Assembly (NCBI GenBank): GCA_913056365.1
Contig: CAJXLT010000001.1
Span: 806,001 to 870,000, forward strand
Source: an uncultured Paenibacillaceae bacterium
GTDB taxonomy: Bacteria; Bacillota; Bacilli; Paenibacillales; K13
Direction of reading: 5' to 3'
DNA: 64,000 nucleotides
The position numbers were made by a program, and so were the translations under genes. The notes under the pieces are model-generated. The model was not told the DNA's origin. It worked only from the letters and a program-made list of their open reading frames with translations, and ran no database searches. Shown in pieces: positions 44,603-55,466 of this stretch (positions are counted from its first letter, which is position 1; each line of letters begins with the position of its first letter).

Positions 44603-47600
44603 GTGAATAAATTTTTGAAAATTACAAAAATTATTTCTGTATTTAGTGTACTAATGCTTACGCTGGAATGGGGCGGAGCCGATGTTGGAAGGATTCTTGC
44701 GAACAACGAGGAGACTCTCACGCAGCAACCTGATATTACGACTGCTGAATATTCGGGAGATAATGAATCTAATCTTGGAGTCCTGCATACTTCTCCACAG
44801 AACGGTACAACTAATGTCACTGTTACGAATGCTGTCTATCTTGCTTTCGACCAGCACATTCAGTCTGGTGAAGGATTCGATCAAATCACATTCAAGTCAG
44901 ATGATGAGGACATCCGTTATTCAGCTACCATCACAGAGCATGAATTGCATATCATCCCTGAAGATCAATTGCAGTATGCGAGTACCTACTCCTTGTACAT
45001 ACCCACTAACGCGATTGCAGATTTATCGGGAAATTATTTGTCTGTACCGTTCTTACTTGACTTTACAACAGAAGATTCTCCATTGCATGTAGTTTCTACG
45101 AATCCAACCAATGGCGAGATGGAATTTCCGTTTGATCAGGAGGTAATCATAACTTTTAATAAATCTGTTCATAGTAGTGATAACTTTTCGTTAATGACCT
45201 TTAAGCAAGAGGATAAACTAGTTTCAGCATCATACACCGTACAGGATAATCATCTGATTGTTACTCCGGAATTTGGTTTGTCACCGAATGCGACTTACTC
45301 TATTAATCTTCCAGAGGATGCTGTTCAAGATAATTCCGGTAGCTCCAATTCGAATTTTTCATTTGCCTTTACAACTTCTGACGATACCTATGAACCGAAC
45401 AACAGCGAAGAAACAGCCTATGGGATCACTACTGGAAACCAATATATATCATCCATTTCCGAGCCGTGGGAATCCGATTACTATGTTTTTACGGCTGACG
45501 AAAGTGGGGATGTGACCGTTACAGTAAAGGTTCCTGACAACTGCAATTACGACGTGAGAGTAGAATCCATGGACAAGCAACTTCGCATGACGAGCCATCA
45601 AGGAACAGGGGAAGAGGAAGAACTCACCTTCCGAGTGATTGCAGGGGAGACATACCATATTGCCGTATATGACGCGTATTCCTCCGTACATGATTCGGTC
45701 AAGTATACACTGGACGTCAGTGGGATTACCCCACCTATTAACGATACATTCGAACCTAATGACCGTATCAGCGAAGCATACGAAGTGCAAGCAGGGAATA
45801 TCTATGAATCCGCTATCAGCGCTGTTGGCGATAAGGATTATTATATGTTTACTGCTCCTGAGAGTGGTGCGGTGAAGCTGGATCTCACTCCGGCATCAGG
45901 GGGAAGGTATCAGACGACCTTGATCAATGAGTCGACAGGTCTGTCCTATAAATCTGCAACATCCTATGGAGAAGCAAGTTCCCTGCATTTCTATGCCCAA
46001 GAAGGAGATACTTACACGATTCTAGTAGATGGCAACAATCGCTACACAAGCGAGTATGTGCTGCAAATAGGTAGCGTAGATTCCAATATAGTGGACACGT
46101 ATGAAACTAATGATGGAACGCCATATGAAGTAGAGCCGGGACAAAGCTATTCTTCGTACCTGTCTGTGCCGAACGATAGGGATAACTATACGTTCACCCC
46201 TTCGGTTAGCGGTAATATCGCGGTGGATCTAATCGTCCCAGCAGACAAGAATTACGATCTGTTTATGTCGAGTGTTGCCAAGTCAGACAGAAGTGAATCA
46301 GGTCGAGGAGAGCCAGAGCGCATCGAGATGTCTGTACAGGCGGGAACGTCCTATACGATAGAGGTAAGTGGCGGACCGGTGAGCGAAGAGAGTTATGGAG
46401 AAGAAACCTACCTGTTGCAATTGAGTGAAATCGAGACGGGGTATGCAGACAGTTATGAGCCGAACAACACCCTTGGGCAGGCGTATGTCATTGAACCAGC
46501 TACAGATTACGAAGCATTAATCCCACTGCCTTACGATCAGGATTATTACACCTTCACACCTGAGGAGGAAGGGATAGGCCGAGTAACTTTAATTGTGCCT
46601 GAACAAGTGAATTACGACGTGGGAATTGTTGAAGAGGACTATAGAACAATAGCAAGAGGTACACGAGACCAAGGCGAGAAGGAAGAAGTGTTCTTTAGAT
46701 TCAAAGCCGGAACGAAATATACCATCCAGATACATGGATCAAGTGCTACGGAGGATCATGGTCCAATCCCGTATCAGTTCCGGTTGGAGCTGTCATCGAA
46801 TGTTGATAGATATGAGAATAATGATTTGATAGAAGCAGCAATTCCGATAGAGAGAGGAATACACTATGAGTCTTATCTTGCCGTACAGGGGGATATAGAT
46901 TACTTCAAGTATGAGGCGGAAATGGATGCGGAGCTAACGTTAAGTTATGCCATGCCAGAGGGCAACAATTACCTGATGGAAATCTATAATGCAGCAGGAA
47001 ACCGCGTATGGTGGACCATATCAGAAGACGATATTAAGATTCCTACTGAAATAGGAGAAGTTTACTATATCAAGGTATATGGATTGAGCGAAGACGATCA
47101 TGGAGACGATCCTTATGTATTCAAGCTTGGATATACATTGGATATTCCGCAGAATTTGCACATTTCGAATCATTTTGGTTCATCGGCAACATTGAGTTGG
47201 GACGCACTAGATGATAGTTGGGGAAGCGTTACTTACGATGTGTATAGAGATGATGTGTATCTGTTGTCAACGACGCACACCATGATTGAACTGGACGGGC
47301 TGAATAGTGGGGCAATGACAGCATTTACTCTTAAGGCAGGAAATGCAATCGATTTTGATTCACCTGCAAGTAGCGCTGTTCATGTGTTGGAGTTTGGAGA
47401 TGATCTGACACCACCATCCAAACCTACCATTCAATTAACACCAACTGATGAATGGGCTAACGGCGATGTGGAGGTCGTTGTACAACATGGTGAAGATGCG
47501 TACAGCGGAGTTTTCAAAAGCCAATACAAAATTGGCATAGATGGAACTTGGACAGATTACAATGAACCTCTGGCTATTGGCAACGAGGGAGAGACAAGGA

Positions 47601-49633
47601 TATATGCTCGAACCCTCGATAATGCAGGGAATAGTAGTGAAGAAGCAACCGCCACTGTCAAAATTGATCAAACGGCACCAACCCAACCAATCATTACATT
47701 AAGTGCGAGTGATTGGACGAATGAAGCTGTAACTGTGAGCATCGCTTCTGGGAATGATAGTGGCAGCGGAGTTCAGAACTCCCAGTACAAGCTTGGTGCA
47801 GAAGGGACTTGGATCGACTATACGGAGGCTATTACGATTAGCACAGAAGGAGAGACAGAGGTCTTCGCCCGCACTTTGGACTACGTTGGGAATGTAAGTG
47901 AAGCTGTAACCGCCACAGTGAGAATCGACCAGACCACTCCTACGCAACCAACGATATCATTAAGCACAAGTGAGTGGACGAACGAGGGAGTAGTAGTGAT
48001 AGTTTCGTCCGGCACTGATAGCGGCAGCGGCGTGTTGAAAACCGAGTACAAGCATGGTGAAGAAGGAACTTGGACGACCTATACTGATTCATTCCCGATA
48101 GGTACTGAGGGTGAATCCATAGTCTATGCAAGGACAATAGATATTGCAGGAAATGCGAGCGAAGAATCCACCGCGGTAGCTAAAGTAGATCGCACTGCGC
48201 CAACGGAATCCATAATTACTTTGAGTGCGAATGATTGGACGAACGAAGCTGTAACAGTAAGCATCGCTTCTGGGACTGATAGTGGCAGTGGAGTTCAGAA
48301 CTCCCAGTATAAGCTTGGTGCAGGAGGGACTTGGACCGACTATACGGAGGCTATTACGATTAGCACACAAGGAGAGACAGAGGTCTTCGCCCGCACTTTG
48401 GACTATGTTGGGAATGTAAGTGAAGAAGCAACCGCCACATTGAGAATTGATCAGACTGCTCCAACGCAGCCAACGATAGCGTTGAGTACAAGTGAGTGGA
48501 CAAGCGAGGAAGTGATAGTTTCCATCGCAGCGGGAGAAGACATTGGCAGCGGTACGCTTGTAGCCCAATACAAGCTTGGCGTAGAAGGGCCATGGTCGGA
48601 CTACATTGCTCCATTCTCGATTAGCACTGACGGTGAATCCATAGTTTACGCAAGGGCGGTGGATATTGCAGGAAATATCAGCGGAGAAGCCACCGCGTTA
48701 GCTAAAGTAGATCGCACTGCGCCAACGAAACCAGTCATTACTTTAAGTTCAGATGATTGGACGAATGAAGCAGTAACAGTAAACATCGCTTCTGGAACAG
48801 ACAGTGGCAGCGGCGTACTGACATCCCAATACAAGCTTGGCGCAGAAGGGGCATGGACGACCTATACTGAGGCTATCTCGATTAACACAGAAGGCGAGAC
48901 TGTGGTTTTCGCACGCACAATTGACATCGTTGGGAATCTGAGTGAAGAAGCAACAGTCACAGTGAGAATCGACCAGACCGCTCCAACACAGCCAACGATA
49001 GCATTAAGTACAAGCGAGTGGACGAGCGAAGACGTTATTGTGACGATCACACCAGGCCAAGATAGTGGAAGTGGTGTATGGAAATCGCAGTACAAGCTTG
49101 GGGAAGGTGGAGAATGGACGAACTACATTGCACCGTTTACGATAAACGAAGAAGGCGAGGCAATGATCTATGCTCGAACCCTTGATCATACCGGTAAAGT
49201 GAGTAACGAAACGTCTGCTTTAGTCAAAATTGATCGCACACTTCCATCCGTGCCTATCGACGTCACACTAGTTCAAATTTCCGAAGACAATCTTCGTATG
49301 AAATGGAAGCACGCGACGGATAACGTTGGCTTACTCGGGTACAGAGTATATAACGGAACAACGTTACTTGGTTTGGTTGAAGAGACCGAGGTGAATTTAA
49401 CTGGTATAGTGGGCGCATCCTCTTATCAGTTTTCAGTTAAAGCTGTTGATGAGGCGGGTAACGAATCAGCTCCAAGCAATAGGGTGCGATTTACTACCTA
49501 CCGACAACCAATCTATTATTACGACCCTCAGGGTTCAGGACAGCTTCAGCGCGTTGAGTACGAAGATGGCACCATTGTGCGATTCGAATATGATCCTAAT
49601 GGTAATTTAATAAGGACATATTATGAGGATTAA
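44603..49633 (+). CDS. Giant secreted Ig-like/PPC/FN3 repeat protein with a C-terminal YD motif
   Basis: A 1676-residue exported protein; GTG start after GAAAGGAG. A signal peptide covers about the first 33 residues. Then come two SbsA-type Ig-like domains (about 58-152 and 156-252), five PPC-type domains each opening with a (D)xYExND-like motif (starting near 260, 380, 496, 615 and 733), an FN3 domain (about 847-935), seven tandem Ig-like repeats of about 86 residues (937-1546), a second FN3 (1548-1632) and a short YD segment (VEYEDGTIVRFEYDPNGNL). Repeats alternate between two subtypes. There is no catalytic domain. It is probably a surface or matrix protein that works with the RHS toxin 47 bases downstream; this link is inferred. 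Confidence 0.88.
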   Translation: MNKFLKITKIISVFSVLMLTLEWGGADVGRILANNEETLTQQPDITTAEYSGDNESNLGVLHTSPQNGTTNVTVTNAVYLAFDQHIQSGEGFDQITFKSDDEDIRYSATITEHELHIIPEDQLQYASTYSLYIPTNAIADLSGNYLSVPFLLDFTTEDSPLHVVSTNPTNGEMEFPFDQEVIITFNKSVHSSDNFSLMTFKQEDKLVSASYTVQDNHLIVTPEFGLSPNATYSINLPEDAVQDNSGSSNSNFSFAFTTSDDTYEPNNSEETAYGITTGNQYISSISEPWESDYYVFTADESGDVTVTVKVPDNCNYDVRVESMDKQLRMTSHQGTGEEEELTFRVIAGETYHIAVYDAYSSVHDSVKYTLDVSGITPPINDTFEPNDRISEAYEVQAGNIYESAISAVGDKDYYMFTAPESGAVKLDLTPASGGRYQTTLINESTGLSYKSATSYGEASSLHFYAQEGDTYTILVDGNNRYTSEYVLQIGSVDSNIVDTYETNDGTPYEVEPGQSYSSYLSVPNDRDNYTFTPSVSGNIAVDLIVPADKNYDLFMSSVAKSDRSESGRGEPERIEMSVQAGTSYTIEVSGGPVSEESYGEETYLLQLSEIETGYADSYEPNNTLGQAYVIEPATDYEALIPLPYDQDYYTFTPEEEGIGRVTLIVPEQVNYDVGIVEEDYRTIARGTRDQGEKEEVFFRFKAGTKYTIQIHGSSATEDHGPIPYQFRLELSSNVDRYENNDLIEAAIPIERGIHYESYLAVQGDIDYFKYEAEMDAELTLSYAMPEGNNYLMEIYNAAGNRVWWTISEDDIKIPTEIGEVYYIKVYGLSEDDHGDDPYVFKLGYTLDIPQNLHISNHFGSSATLSWDALDDSWGSVTYDVYRDDVYLLSTTHTMIELDGLNSGAMTAFTLKAGNAIDFDSPASSAVHVLEFGDDLTPPSKPTIQLTPTDEWANGDVEVVVQHGEDAYSGVFKSQYKIGIDGTWTDYNEPLAIGNEGETRIYARTLDNAGNSSEEATATVKIDQTAPTQPIITLSASDWTNEAVTVSIASGNDSGSGVQNSQYKLGAEGTWIDYTEAITISTEGETEVFARTLDYVGNVSEAVTATVRIDQTTPTQPTISLSTSEWTNEGVVVIVSSGTDSGSGVLKTEYKHGEEGTWTTYTDSFPIGTEGESIVYARTIDIAGNASEESTAVAKVDRTAPTESIITLSANDWTNEAVTVSIASGTDSGSGVQNSQYKLGAGGTWTDYTEAITISTQGETEVFARTLDYVGNVSEEATATLRIDQTAPTQPTIALSTSEWTSEEVIVSIAAGEDIGSGTLVAQYKLGVEGPWSDYIAPFSISTDGESIVYARAVDIAGNISGEATALAKVDRTAPTKPVITLSSDDWTNEAVTVNIASGTDSGSGVLTSQYKLGAEGAWTTYTEAISINTEGETVVFARTIDIVGNLSEEATVTVRIDQTAPTQPTIALSTSEWTSEDVIVTITPGQDSGSGVWKSQYKLGEGGEWTNYIAPFTINEEGEAMIYARTLDHTGKVSNETSALVKIDRTLPSVPIDVTLVQISEDNLRMKWKHATDNVGLLGYRVYNGTTLLGLVEETEVNLTGIVGASSYQFSVKAVDEAGNESAPSNRVRFTTYRQPIYYYDPQGSGQLQRVEYEDGTIVRFEYDPNGNLIRTYYED
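47413..49240 (+). repeat. Seven tandem ~258-base coding repeats
   Basis: Inside the giant secreted protein, seven units of about 258 bases (86 residues) follow one another. Units 2, 4 and 6 (opening ITLSAxDWTNEAVTV) are more like each other than like units 3, 5 and 7 (opening TIALSTSEWTSEEVIV). This points to duplication of a two-unit block of about 516 bases. Repeated DNA of this kind invites copy-number change and assembly errors. Confidence 0.9.
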
Positions 49634-49679
49634 TATAACAGACTCACTTTACATGTAATGAGAGGAGAAAATAAGAGTT

Positions 49680-52600
49680 ATGAAAAAATTAGCTGCGAGT
49701 CTCTTAACTTTCGTTATCATACTGGTTGGAACATTACCTTCTTCTACTTTGGCTTCCGAAGGAGAGGCAATGTTAATAGGGAACAAGAACGAGGTAACTG
49801 AACAGCCTCTGGATATAGTGGACTTGTATACAACCCCAGAACTAGAAAGCCTTCATCGAGGATCGGAAATACTTACACTTGATTGGATGGCATCCAATTT
49901 CCATGTGCCTAAGGAATTATTGCGTGAGCAATTGAATAAGGGGTACCCGCTTACAGCACTGTATAAAGCATTACAGAAACATGGAATAAGTGCGGATCAA
50001 CTGCAGGCAGAGCTGGCAATGCTTCATCCTGAAGTAGAGAGTCAACGCGAGGAGTTGGAATCTTCCTTGCTATTGGAGCAGCAGCATGCCACTGAAGATA
50101 ATTCAAGAGAAGGAATAGAGCGAATAGAATATAAAAATAAGAATGAACATGAGAAAAAGAAGTTGGAAGCAGACAAGCTGATTGCGGAAGATACGCATGG
50201 GCAAATTGAGCTATTCCTGGAATCTCCAAACACTTCAGAGCTAGCGAGGTCAAGTTTTTCAACCACGTCTACGGATGAACCTCAGTTGCCTAATCTTGCT
50301 GAAAACTATGATCAAGGTGCTGCTAATCGAATGCATATGACAGCCAATCATGCACCCTTCTCTATCTCGAACGGCAGTGAGCAAATATCGAATCTGAGTG
50401 GTGATCTGAGTACAAGAGTAACAGATATGACCTTGCCGGGCAGGAACGGATTATCATTCTCGTTGAATCGTGTATACAATAGTGCGGATGCAAAGTATTT
50501 CGAGAATCATGCCAAGTATAGGGAATATCAATTGAAGTGGTTTTACCCTGTTGTGAGGTTGATTATAGAGAGGGTGGATGAAAACGGTATACACCACTCA
50601 TCTGGACTGCAGCCAGTAATATTTGGACTGGAGAAGGAATATGTCGATTTTGAGGGTATCACCTGGGAATTCAATGCCCCTTCTATTCCAGTATATGAGT
50701 ATGCGGATGAACACAGGCTTTATGAAGTTGCACAAGAACAAATGCAAGAAAAGGCTGATTCTAATGAACTAGTCTTCCAAGATTACAGGGAAGCCTTTGG
50801 AGTGAAATTATATTATTATATGTACCCAACAGGACAGGTTTTGGAGGTGCCTTATGAGCATCAGACCGTAAAATCGGGATATGAAAACAAGGCGAATCAA
50901 TCGTTCTCAGAAGAGAAAAGATTCCCCTTAGGAAAAGGGTGGTCTTGGGAAATCCCCTATATCAAAACGCAGGATGGTAAGAAATATCTCTCACTTGCCG
51001 GGGTAGGTACTTATGAAATTTCATCGGGCAATCAGTTGGTTGGCTATCCATGGGAAGACCTCACTTTATCTAACGACGCTACGGTCACTGTGAATGGAAA
51101 GAGTTCCAGTTATGTATTGCGTTCCATTCAGGGGATTAGCCACTACTTCTCAACTAATGGAAAACTCATTCGTAAAGCAGATGCCTATGGCAATACGATT
51201 GATTTCCATTATGCGAATGTGTCACCGTATGGAGAGGTATTAACGAAGGTGACAGATGCTTTGCAGAATGAGATTTCCATCACATACAGCATAGAAGAAG
51301 TGAAGATCACTTCTGGTGATCGCGAAGTGACGTATCATAAATCCATGGCACCGCTAGACAAGGAATTCCTAAGTGCAGTGACCGATGTCGAGGGCCGGGA
51401 TACCGTCTATCAATACAGGTTGGAACAAAATAATTTTAATTTACTCGGGTCTGATTATGATAATGGCGATAATTATGTCTTGCTCTTGACTAAAGTCTAC
51501 CATCCGACCGGAGCTCGCAGCGTTTATACGTATTCTTCATACAGACAACGGATTGGAGAAGAAGCCACGGATACGAAATGGTACGTCACTGAAAGAGAGG
51601 ACGTTGTCGATTATACGGACGGCAATCAGGAAAAGGGGAATCGGATAACCTTCACGCATTCGGGGTTCCCTGAATCAACCTATGGTACTGATACTACATT
51701 CTCAACAACGGCGAACAATGGTCTGACTTCAGTGACTTATCAATATAAGAAAGATCACATTGACGAAGAGACTCCAGCTGTGTTCTATACTACTCGTATT
51801 ACAGAAACAGGTGGAGGGACCACTCGCACAACAACGCAAGAATATGATGAGGTACGACGGCTGCCTATCCCTATCCAATCCACTACACAATATGAAAGTG
51901 GCAGCTCGCAGTCTCAGGAGATTACATCCAGCGCTACTTACGATGATTATGGTAATATATTGACATCGACTGATCCGCTAAGAACGATCGACTACACATA
52001 TGATACGACTACGCACCTGTTGAAGTCCGTACGTGAACCTGTGAACGCGAATCAATCAAGATTCACTGTCTATGACAGGAATGCGCAAGGAGATATCAGT
52101 CGTATGGCTGTATACGAGAACGCTGCTTCAGGGACCTTAATGCAAGAAGTGAGCTTCGGCAGAGACGCACATGGCAATGTGACACAAGTGACTATCCAAG
52201 ACGATGCGAGAGATTCAGTAATGAACTATGAATATAACACCCAGCAGTATAATGGGGGGTTCCCTACCAAACAAACCGTCAGCGTAACACAAGCCGATGG
52301 AACTTCCCATACAATCACACAAACCATGGAATATAACAAGTTGACTGGACAAGTGACGAAGTTCACAGACGGGAATGGGAACCCTACTAGTATCAAGTAC
52401 GACAAACTAGGAAGAGTCACGGAGCAGACTTTGCCGGATCAGAGCAATCTGAGCGTGGCGTATGATGACATCGCAAATTCAGTTACCGTGACGGATATGA
52501 CCAATCAGGTGACCGAATCGTATTACAATCCTTTTGGCTGGTTAAGATATGAAACAATGGGACTGGGCTATGCATCTTATGGCTATGATACTCATGGAAG

Positions 52601-55457
52601 ACGGACATGGAGCGAAGATGCGAAACGAAATCGTACGCAGTATCAGTATGATAATTGGGGCCGCATTGTTCGCATGACGCATGCCGACGGTAGCTATACC
52701 CAAACACAGTATGATGATACTGGCTTTAGCACAACGAGTGTGGATGAGGACGGGAAGAGACTACGCGAAATATATGACCTGATGGGCAGAGTCATCCGAA
52801 CGGAGGAGGTATCCTCTACAGGTACTAAGATTCTATCCAGTCAGCATTATGATTTAGCAGGGAATCTCACCAGTACAACAGACGCAGCTGGGAATACGAC
52901 CACATACACCTATGATGTGGTTGGAAGGTTGATTGCAGTTACGGATGCAGAGGGAAATACAACCCGTTACCACTATAGTAAGATCAATGATTTGCGTGAA
53001 ATTGTATATCCGGATAACCGTTCACGGACTATGCAGCATGATGAGTTGGGGCGGCAGATCAAACTAGTGACACCGCAAGGATTGGTAGAACAATATGTGT
53101 ATGATGGGAACGGAAATCTCACGCAATATGTCGATCAGAAGAATCAAATAACAGATTATAATTACAATTCGCGGAATTTTCTTATCAGCAGTCATACGAA
53201 TGAAGATACAGTAAATTATACGTATGATGCCGGGGGAGAGCGTTTATCCATGACAGATTCAACCGGTGATACGCTGTATGATTATTATGAATCAACGAGC
53301 CGACTAGCATCTATCACATATCCTGATGGCACTATGATAACATTTAACTATGATGTACAGAATATGACAGATCGATATATTCTTGAGGATTCACGTGTTA
53401 CCTATCAATATGATAATCGGAATCGACTCAATGATATTGTCATACAGGGTCATGATCGATTGGAAGGGGATACCTGGTATATACGAGATTTAGGGCGGCT
53501 ACAAATGTCCTATAATCAGGATAGCACTTTTGATGATTGGATTTATAACGAGGGGACGATAAATAAACAGTATGTGTATGATGGATTTAACCTGTCCTCA
53601 CTCTCGTATACAAGATCAGATCAAACTGAGATTGCCTCGTTTGCCTACGGGTATGACAGTAATCGAAATATCAGCTATCGAGATGAGAATGGCGAATCCG
53701 GTCACTTCACCTATGATGAATTGAATCGGATTAAAACCTCTAGTCCTTTTAACGAAACGTACGACTATGATGTTCGCGGGAACAGAATGAAATTGCAAAG
53801 TGACTTAGCGCCGACCATACAACCTAAATCGTATGTGTATGACTCCAGAGATCGACTCATACAGGTGACGATGGAAGATGGCAATGTTATTGAATATCGA
53901 TATAATGGTGATGGGCTGTTATATGAGAGATCCGATTCCAGTGAGACAAAGCGGTACTATTATGACGAGCAAGGAAGATTGTTCCGAGAAGGAATTGTAC
54001 AAAGCAACGGGGAAGTAGAATTAACAGCTAGGTATATTTACGGAGAGCAAGGTATTGGCTTGATAGCCCGACATGATGCCCCAACAGACTCTGTCCAATA
54101 TTATATTCGTAACGGTCATGGTGATGTGACAGGGGTCGTAGATTGGGAAGGGGACCCGATCAATGAATATTCGTATGACATCTGGGGAAATCCACTGAGT
54201 ACGGTCGAACATTTAGAAAATCCGTTCCGTTATTCTGGTGAGTATTGGGACGAGACAACAGGATTGCAGTATTTGAGAGCCCGCTGGTATGATCCATCCT
54301 TGGGGCGATTTATTAATGAAGATAGCTATGAGGGGGATATTGCTAATCCGCTGACGCTCAATCTTTATACCTATGTGCATAACAATCCGTTGATCTTCAT
54401 TGACCCATCAGGACATGCTGCGGCTTGTACTTCCGAGAGTTCGTGCATTGCTTATTATAAGAGCTTGAATCCAATCACTGGGGCAGATGGCTTGGATCAT
54501 TTAATGAATCAGCATGCCCTTGAACAAATCTTATGGAATACCGAGTTAATGAGTGGCAGTGACTTGGCATACAGGGATTATCTAAATTCCGAGAACAACC
54601 GAATCCGAAATAATGCTTGTTCCTACTTTGACTGTAGTGCAGGCACTGCGTCGTTTAGTGGTGAGGAAAATGGCTATCAGAAGATTACATTCGCTACCAC
54701 AGACGGTGAAGCAGAATATCTTTTAACGAGTGCTGGAATGATCGTATGCAATTGTTTTACAGCGGGAACAGTCGTACAAACCGATGAAGGGGAAAAATCT
54801 ATAGAAGACATTCAATTGGGCGATCGGGTACTGGCTAAAAATGATGAAACGGGCGAAATGTCCTACCAGAAAGTAGACATGCTTTTTGAAAGGCATGTCA
54901 GTGAAACTTATAACATCACTGTGAGTGATGAGGTGATTACGACAACCGCCGAACATCCATTTTGGATTGCCGGAAAAGGTTGGGTGAAAGCCAAAGAACT
55001 GCAAATAGGAGATACACTTGTAACATCAGATAGTAGCCTACTGCCAATTGAAGACATTGTGGTTAAACAGGAGCAAACCACCGTATACAATTTCCGAGTT
55101 GAGAACTTCCATACGTATTTTGTTTCGAACTTAGGCATATGGACTCATAACGAAGATTTTTGCGGACTGTCCAGAAACGAAGCCTATCGAAAAGCAAAAA
55201 GAGATGCGGGAATCCCAATGTCTACACAACCAGTCAAGATTGGTCATGTCTGGGATACTGAAAGAAGAAATGTCTTCGAATTTGATGTGAATGGCACTAA
55301 GAAATATGTTGTCCAGCACCTATGGAGCAATCAAGGGCAGGATGCCCATTTCCACGTCGCTGAGCCAAACAAAGCCGGGCAAACCCCATGGGTAAAAGGC
55401 GCAAGATACATTGTGCCAGCAAATGTGATGAGGCACTACTACTACAATAGCAAGTAG
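49680..55457 (+). CDS. RHS-repeat polymorphic toxin with Hint domain and C-terminal toxin
   Basis: A 1925-residue exported protein. A signal peptide covers about 1-27. An N-terminal region with a charged helical stretch (about 125-165) leads into the RHS entry domain and many YD repeats (about 220-1500). The RHS core-associated region, YSGEYWDETTGLQYLRARWY and DPSLGRFINEDSY, ends with DPSGH near 1577. A linker follows, then a Hint domain that starts with Cys near 1690-1692 (CNCFTAGTVV), has TTAEHPFW, and ends in THNED near His1823-Asn1824. The last about 100 residues are the toxin. The RHS shell encloses the toxin, and Hint should release it by self-cleavage. The toxin class is not assigned. 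It sits in an AT-rich island with its immunity gene downstream. Confidence 0.93.
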   Translation: MKKLAASLLTFVIILVGTLPSSTLASEGEAMLIGNKNEVTEQPLDIVDLYTTPELESLHRGSEILTLDWMASNFHVPKELLREQLNKGYPLTALYKALQKHGISADQLQAELAMLHPEVESQREELESSLLLEQQHATEDNSREGIERIEYKNKNEHEKKKLEADKLIAEDTHGQIELFLESPNTSELARSSFSTTSTDEPQLPNLAENYDQGAANRMHMTANHAPFSISNGSEQISNLSGDLSTRVTDMTLPGRNGLSFSLNRVYNSADAKYFENHAKYREYQLKWFYPVVRLIIERVDENGIHHSSGLQPVIFGLEKEYVDFEGITWEFNAPSIPVYEYADEHRLYEVAQEQMQEKADSNELVFQDYREAFGVKLYYYMYPTGQVLEVPYEHQTVKSGYENKANQSFSEEKRFPLGKGWSWEIPYIKTQDGKKYLSLAGVGTYEISSGNQLVGYPWEDLTLSNDATVTVNGKSSSYVLRSIQGISHYFSTNGKLIRKADAYGNTIDFHYANVSPYGEVLTKVTDALQNEISITYSIEEVKITSGDREVTYHKSMAPLDKEFLSAVTDVEGRDTVYQYRLEQNNFNLLGSDYDNGDNYVLLLTKVYHPTGARSVYTYSSYRQRIGEEATDTKWYVTEREDVVDYTDGNQEKGNRITFTHSGFPESTYGTDTTFSTTANNGLTSVTYQYKKDHIDEETPAVFYTTRITETGGGTTRTTTQEYDEVRRLPIPIQSTTQYESGSSQSQEITSSATYDDYGNILTSTDPLRTIDYTYDTTTHLLKSVREPVNANQSRFTVYDRNAQGDISRMAVYENAASGTLMQEVSFGRDAHGNVTQVTIQDDARDSVMNYEYNTQQYNGGFPTKQTVSVTQADGTSHTITQTMEYNKLTGQVTKFTDGNGNPTSIKYDKLGRVTEQTLPDQSNLSVAYDDIANSVTVTDMTNQVTESYYNPFGWLRYETMGLGYASYGYDTHGRRTWSEDAKRNRTQYQYDNWGRIVRMTHADGSYTQTQYDDTGFSTTSVDEDGKRLREIYDLMGRVIRTEEVSSTGTKILSSQHYDLAGNLTSTTDAAGNTTTYTYDVVGRLIAVTDAEGNTTRYHYSKINDLREIVYPDNRSRTMQHDELGRQIKLVTPQGLVEQYVYDGNGNLTQYVDQKNQITDYNYNSRNFLISSHTNEDTVNYTYDAGGERLSMTDSTGDTLYDYYESTSRLASITYPDGTMITFNYDVQNMTDRYILEDSRVTYQYDNRNRLNDIVIQGHDRLEGDTWYIRDLGRLQMSYNQDSTFDDWIYNEGTINKQYVYDGFNLSSLSYTRSDQTEIASFAYGYDSNRNISYRDENGESGHFTYDELNRIKTSSPFNETYDYDVRGNRMKLQSDLAPTIQPKSYVYDSRDRLIQVTMEDGNVIEYRYNGDGLLYERSDSSETKRYYYDEQGRLFREGIVQSNGEVELTARYIYGEQGIGLIARHDAPTDSVQYYIRNGHGDVTGVVDWEGDPINEYSYDIWGNPLSTVEHLENPFRYSGEYWDETTGLQYLRARWYDPSLGRFINEDSYEGDIANPLTLNLYTYVHNNPLIFIDPSGHAAACTSESSCIAYYKSLNPITGADGLDHLMNQHALEQILWNTELMSGSDLAYRDYLNSENNRIRNNACSYFDCSAGTASFSGEENGYQKITFATTDGEAEYLLTSAGMIVCNCFTAGTVVQTDEGEKSIEDIQLGDRVLAKNDETGEMSYQKVDMLFERHVSETYNITVSDEVITTTAEHPFWIAGKGWVKAKELQIGDTLVTSDSSLLPIEDIVVKQEQTTVYNFRVENFHTYFVSNLGIWTHNEDFCGLSRNEAYRKAKRDAGIPMSTQPVKIGHVWDTERRNVFEFDVNGTKKYVVQHLWSNQGQDAHFHVAEPNKAGQTPWVKGARYIVPANVMRHYYYNSK

Positions 55458-55466
55458 GTGTTCAAA

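Noticed and set aside
47435-49189. Several minus-strand open frames inside the giant repeat protein
   Set aside because: They recur with the same period as the coding repeats and have no ribosome sites, so they are shadows of the repeats.
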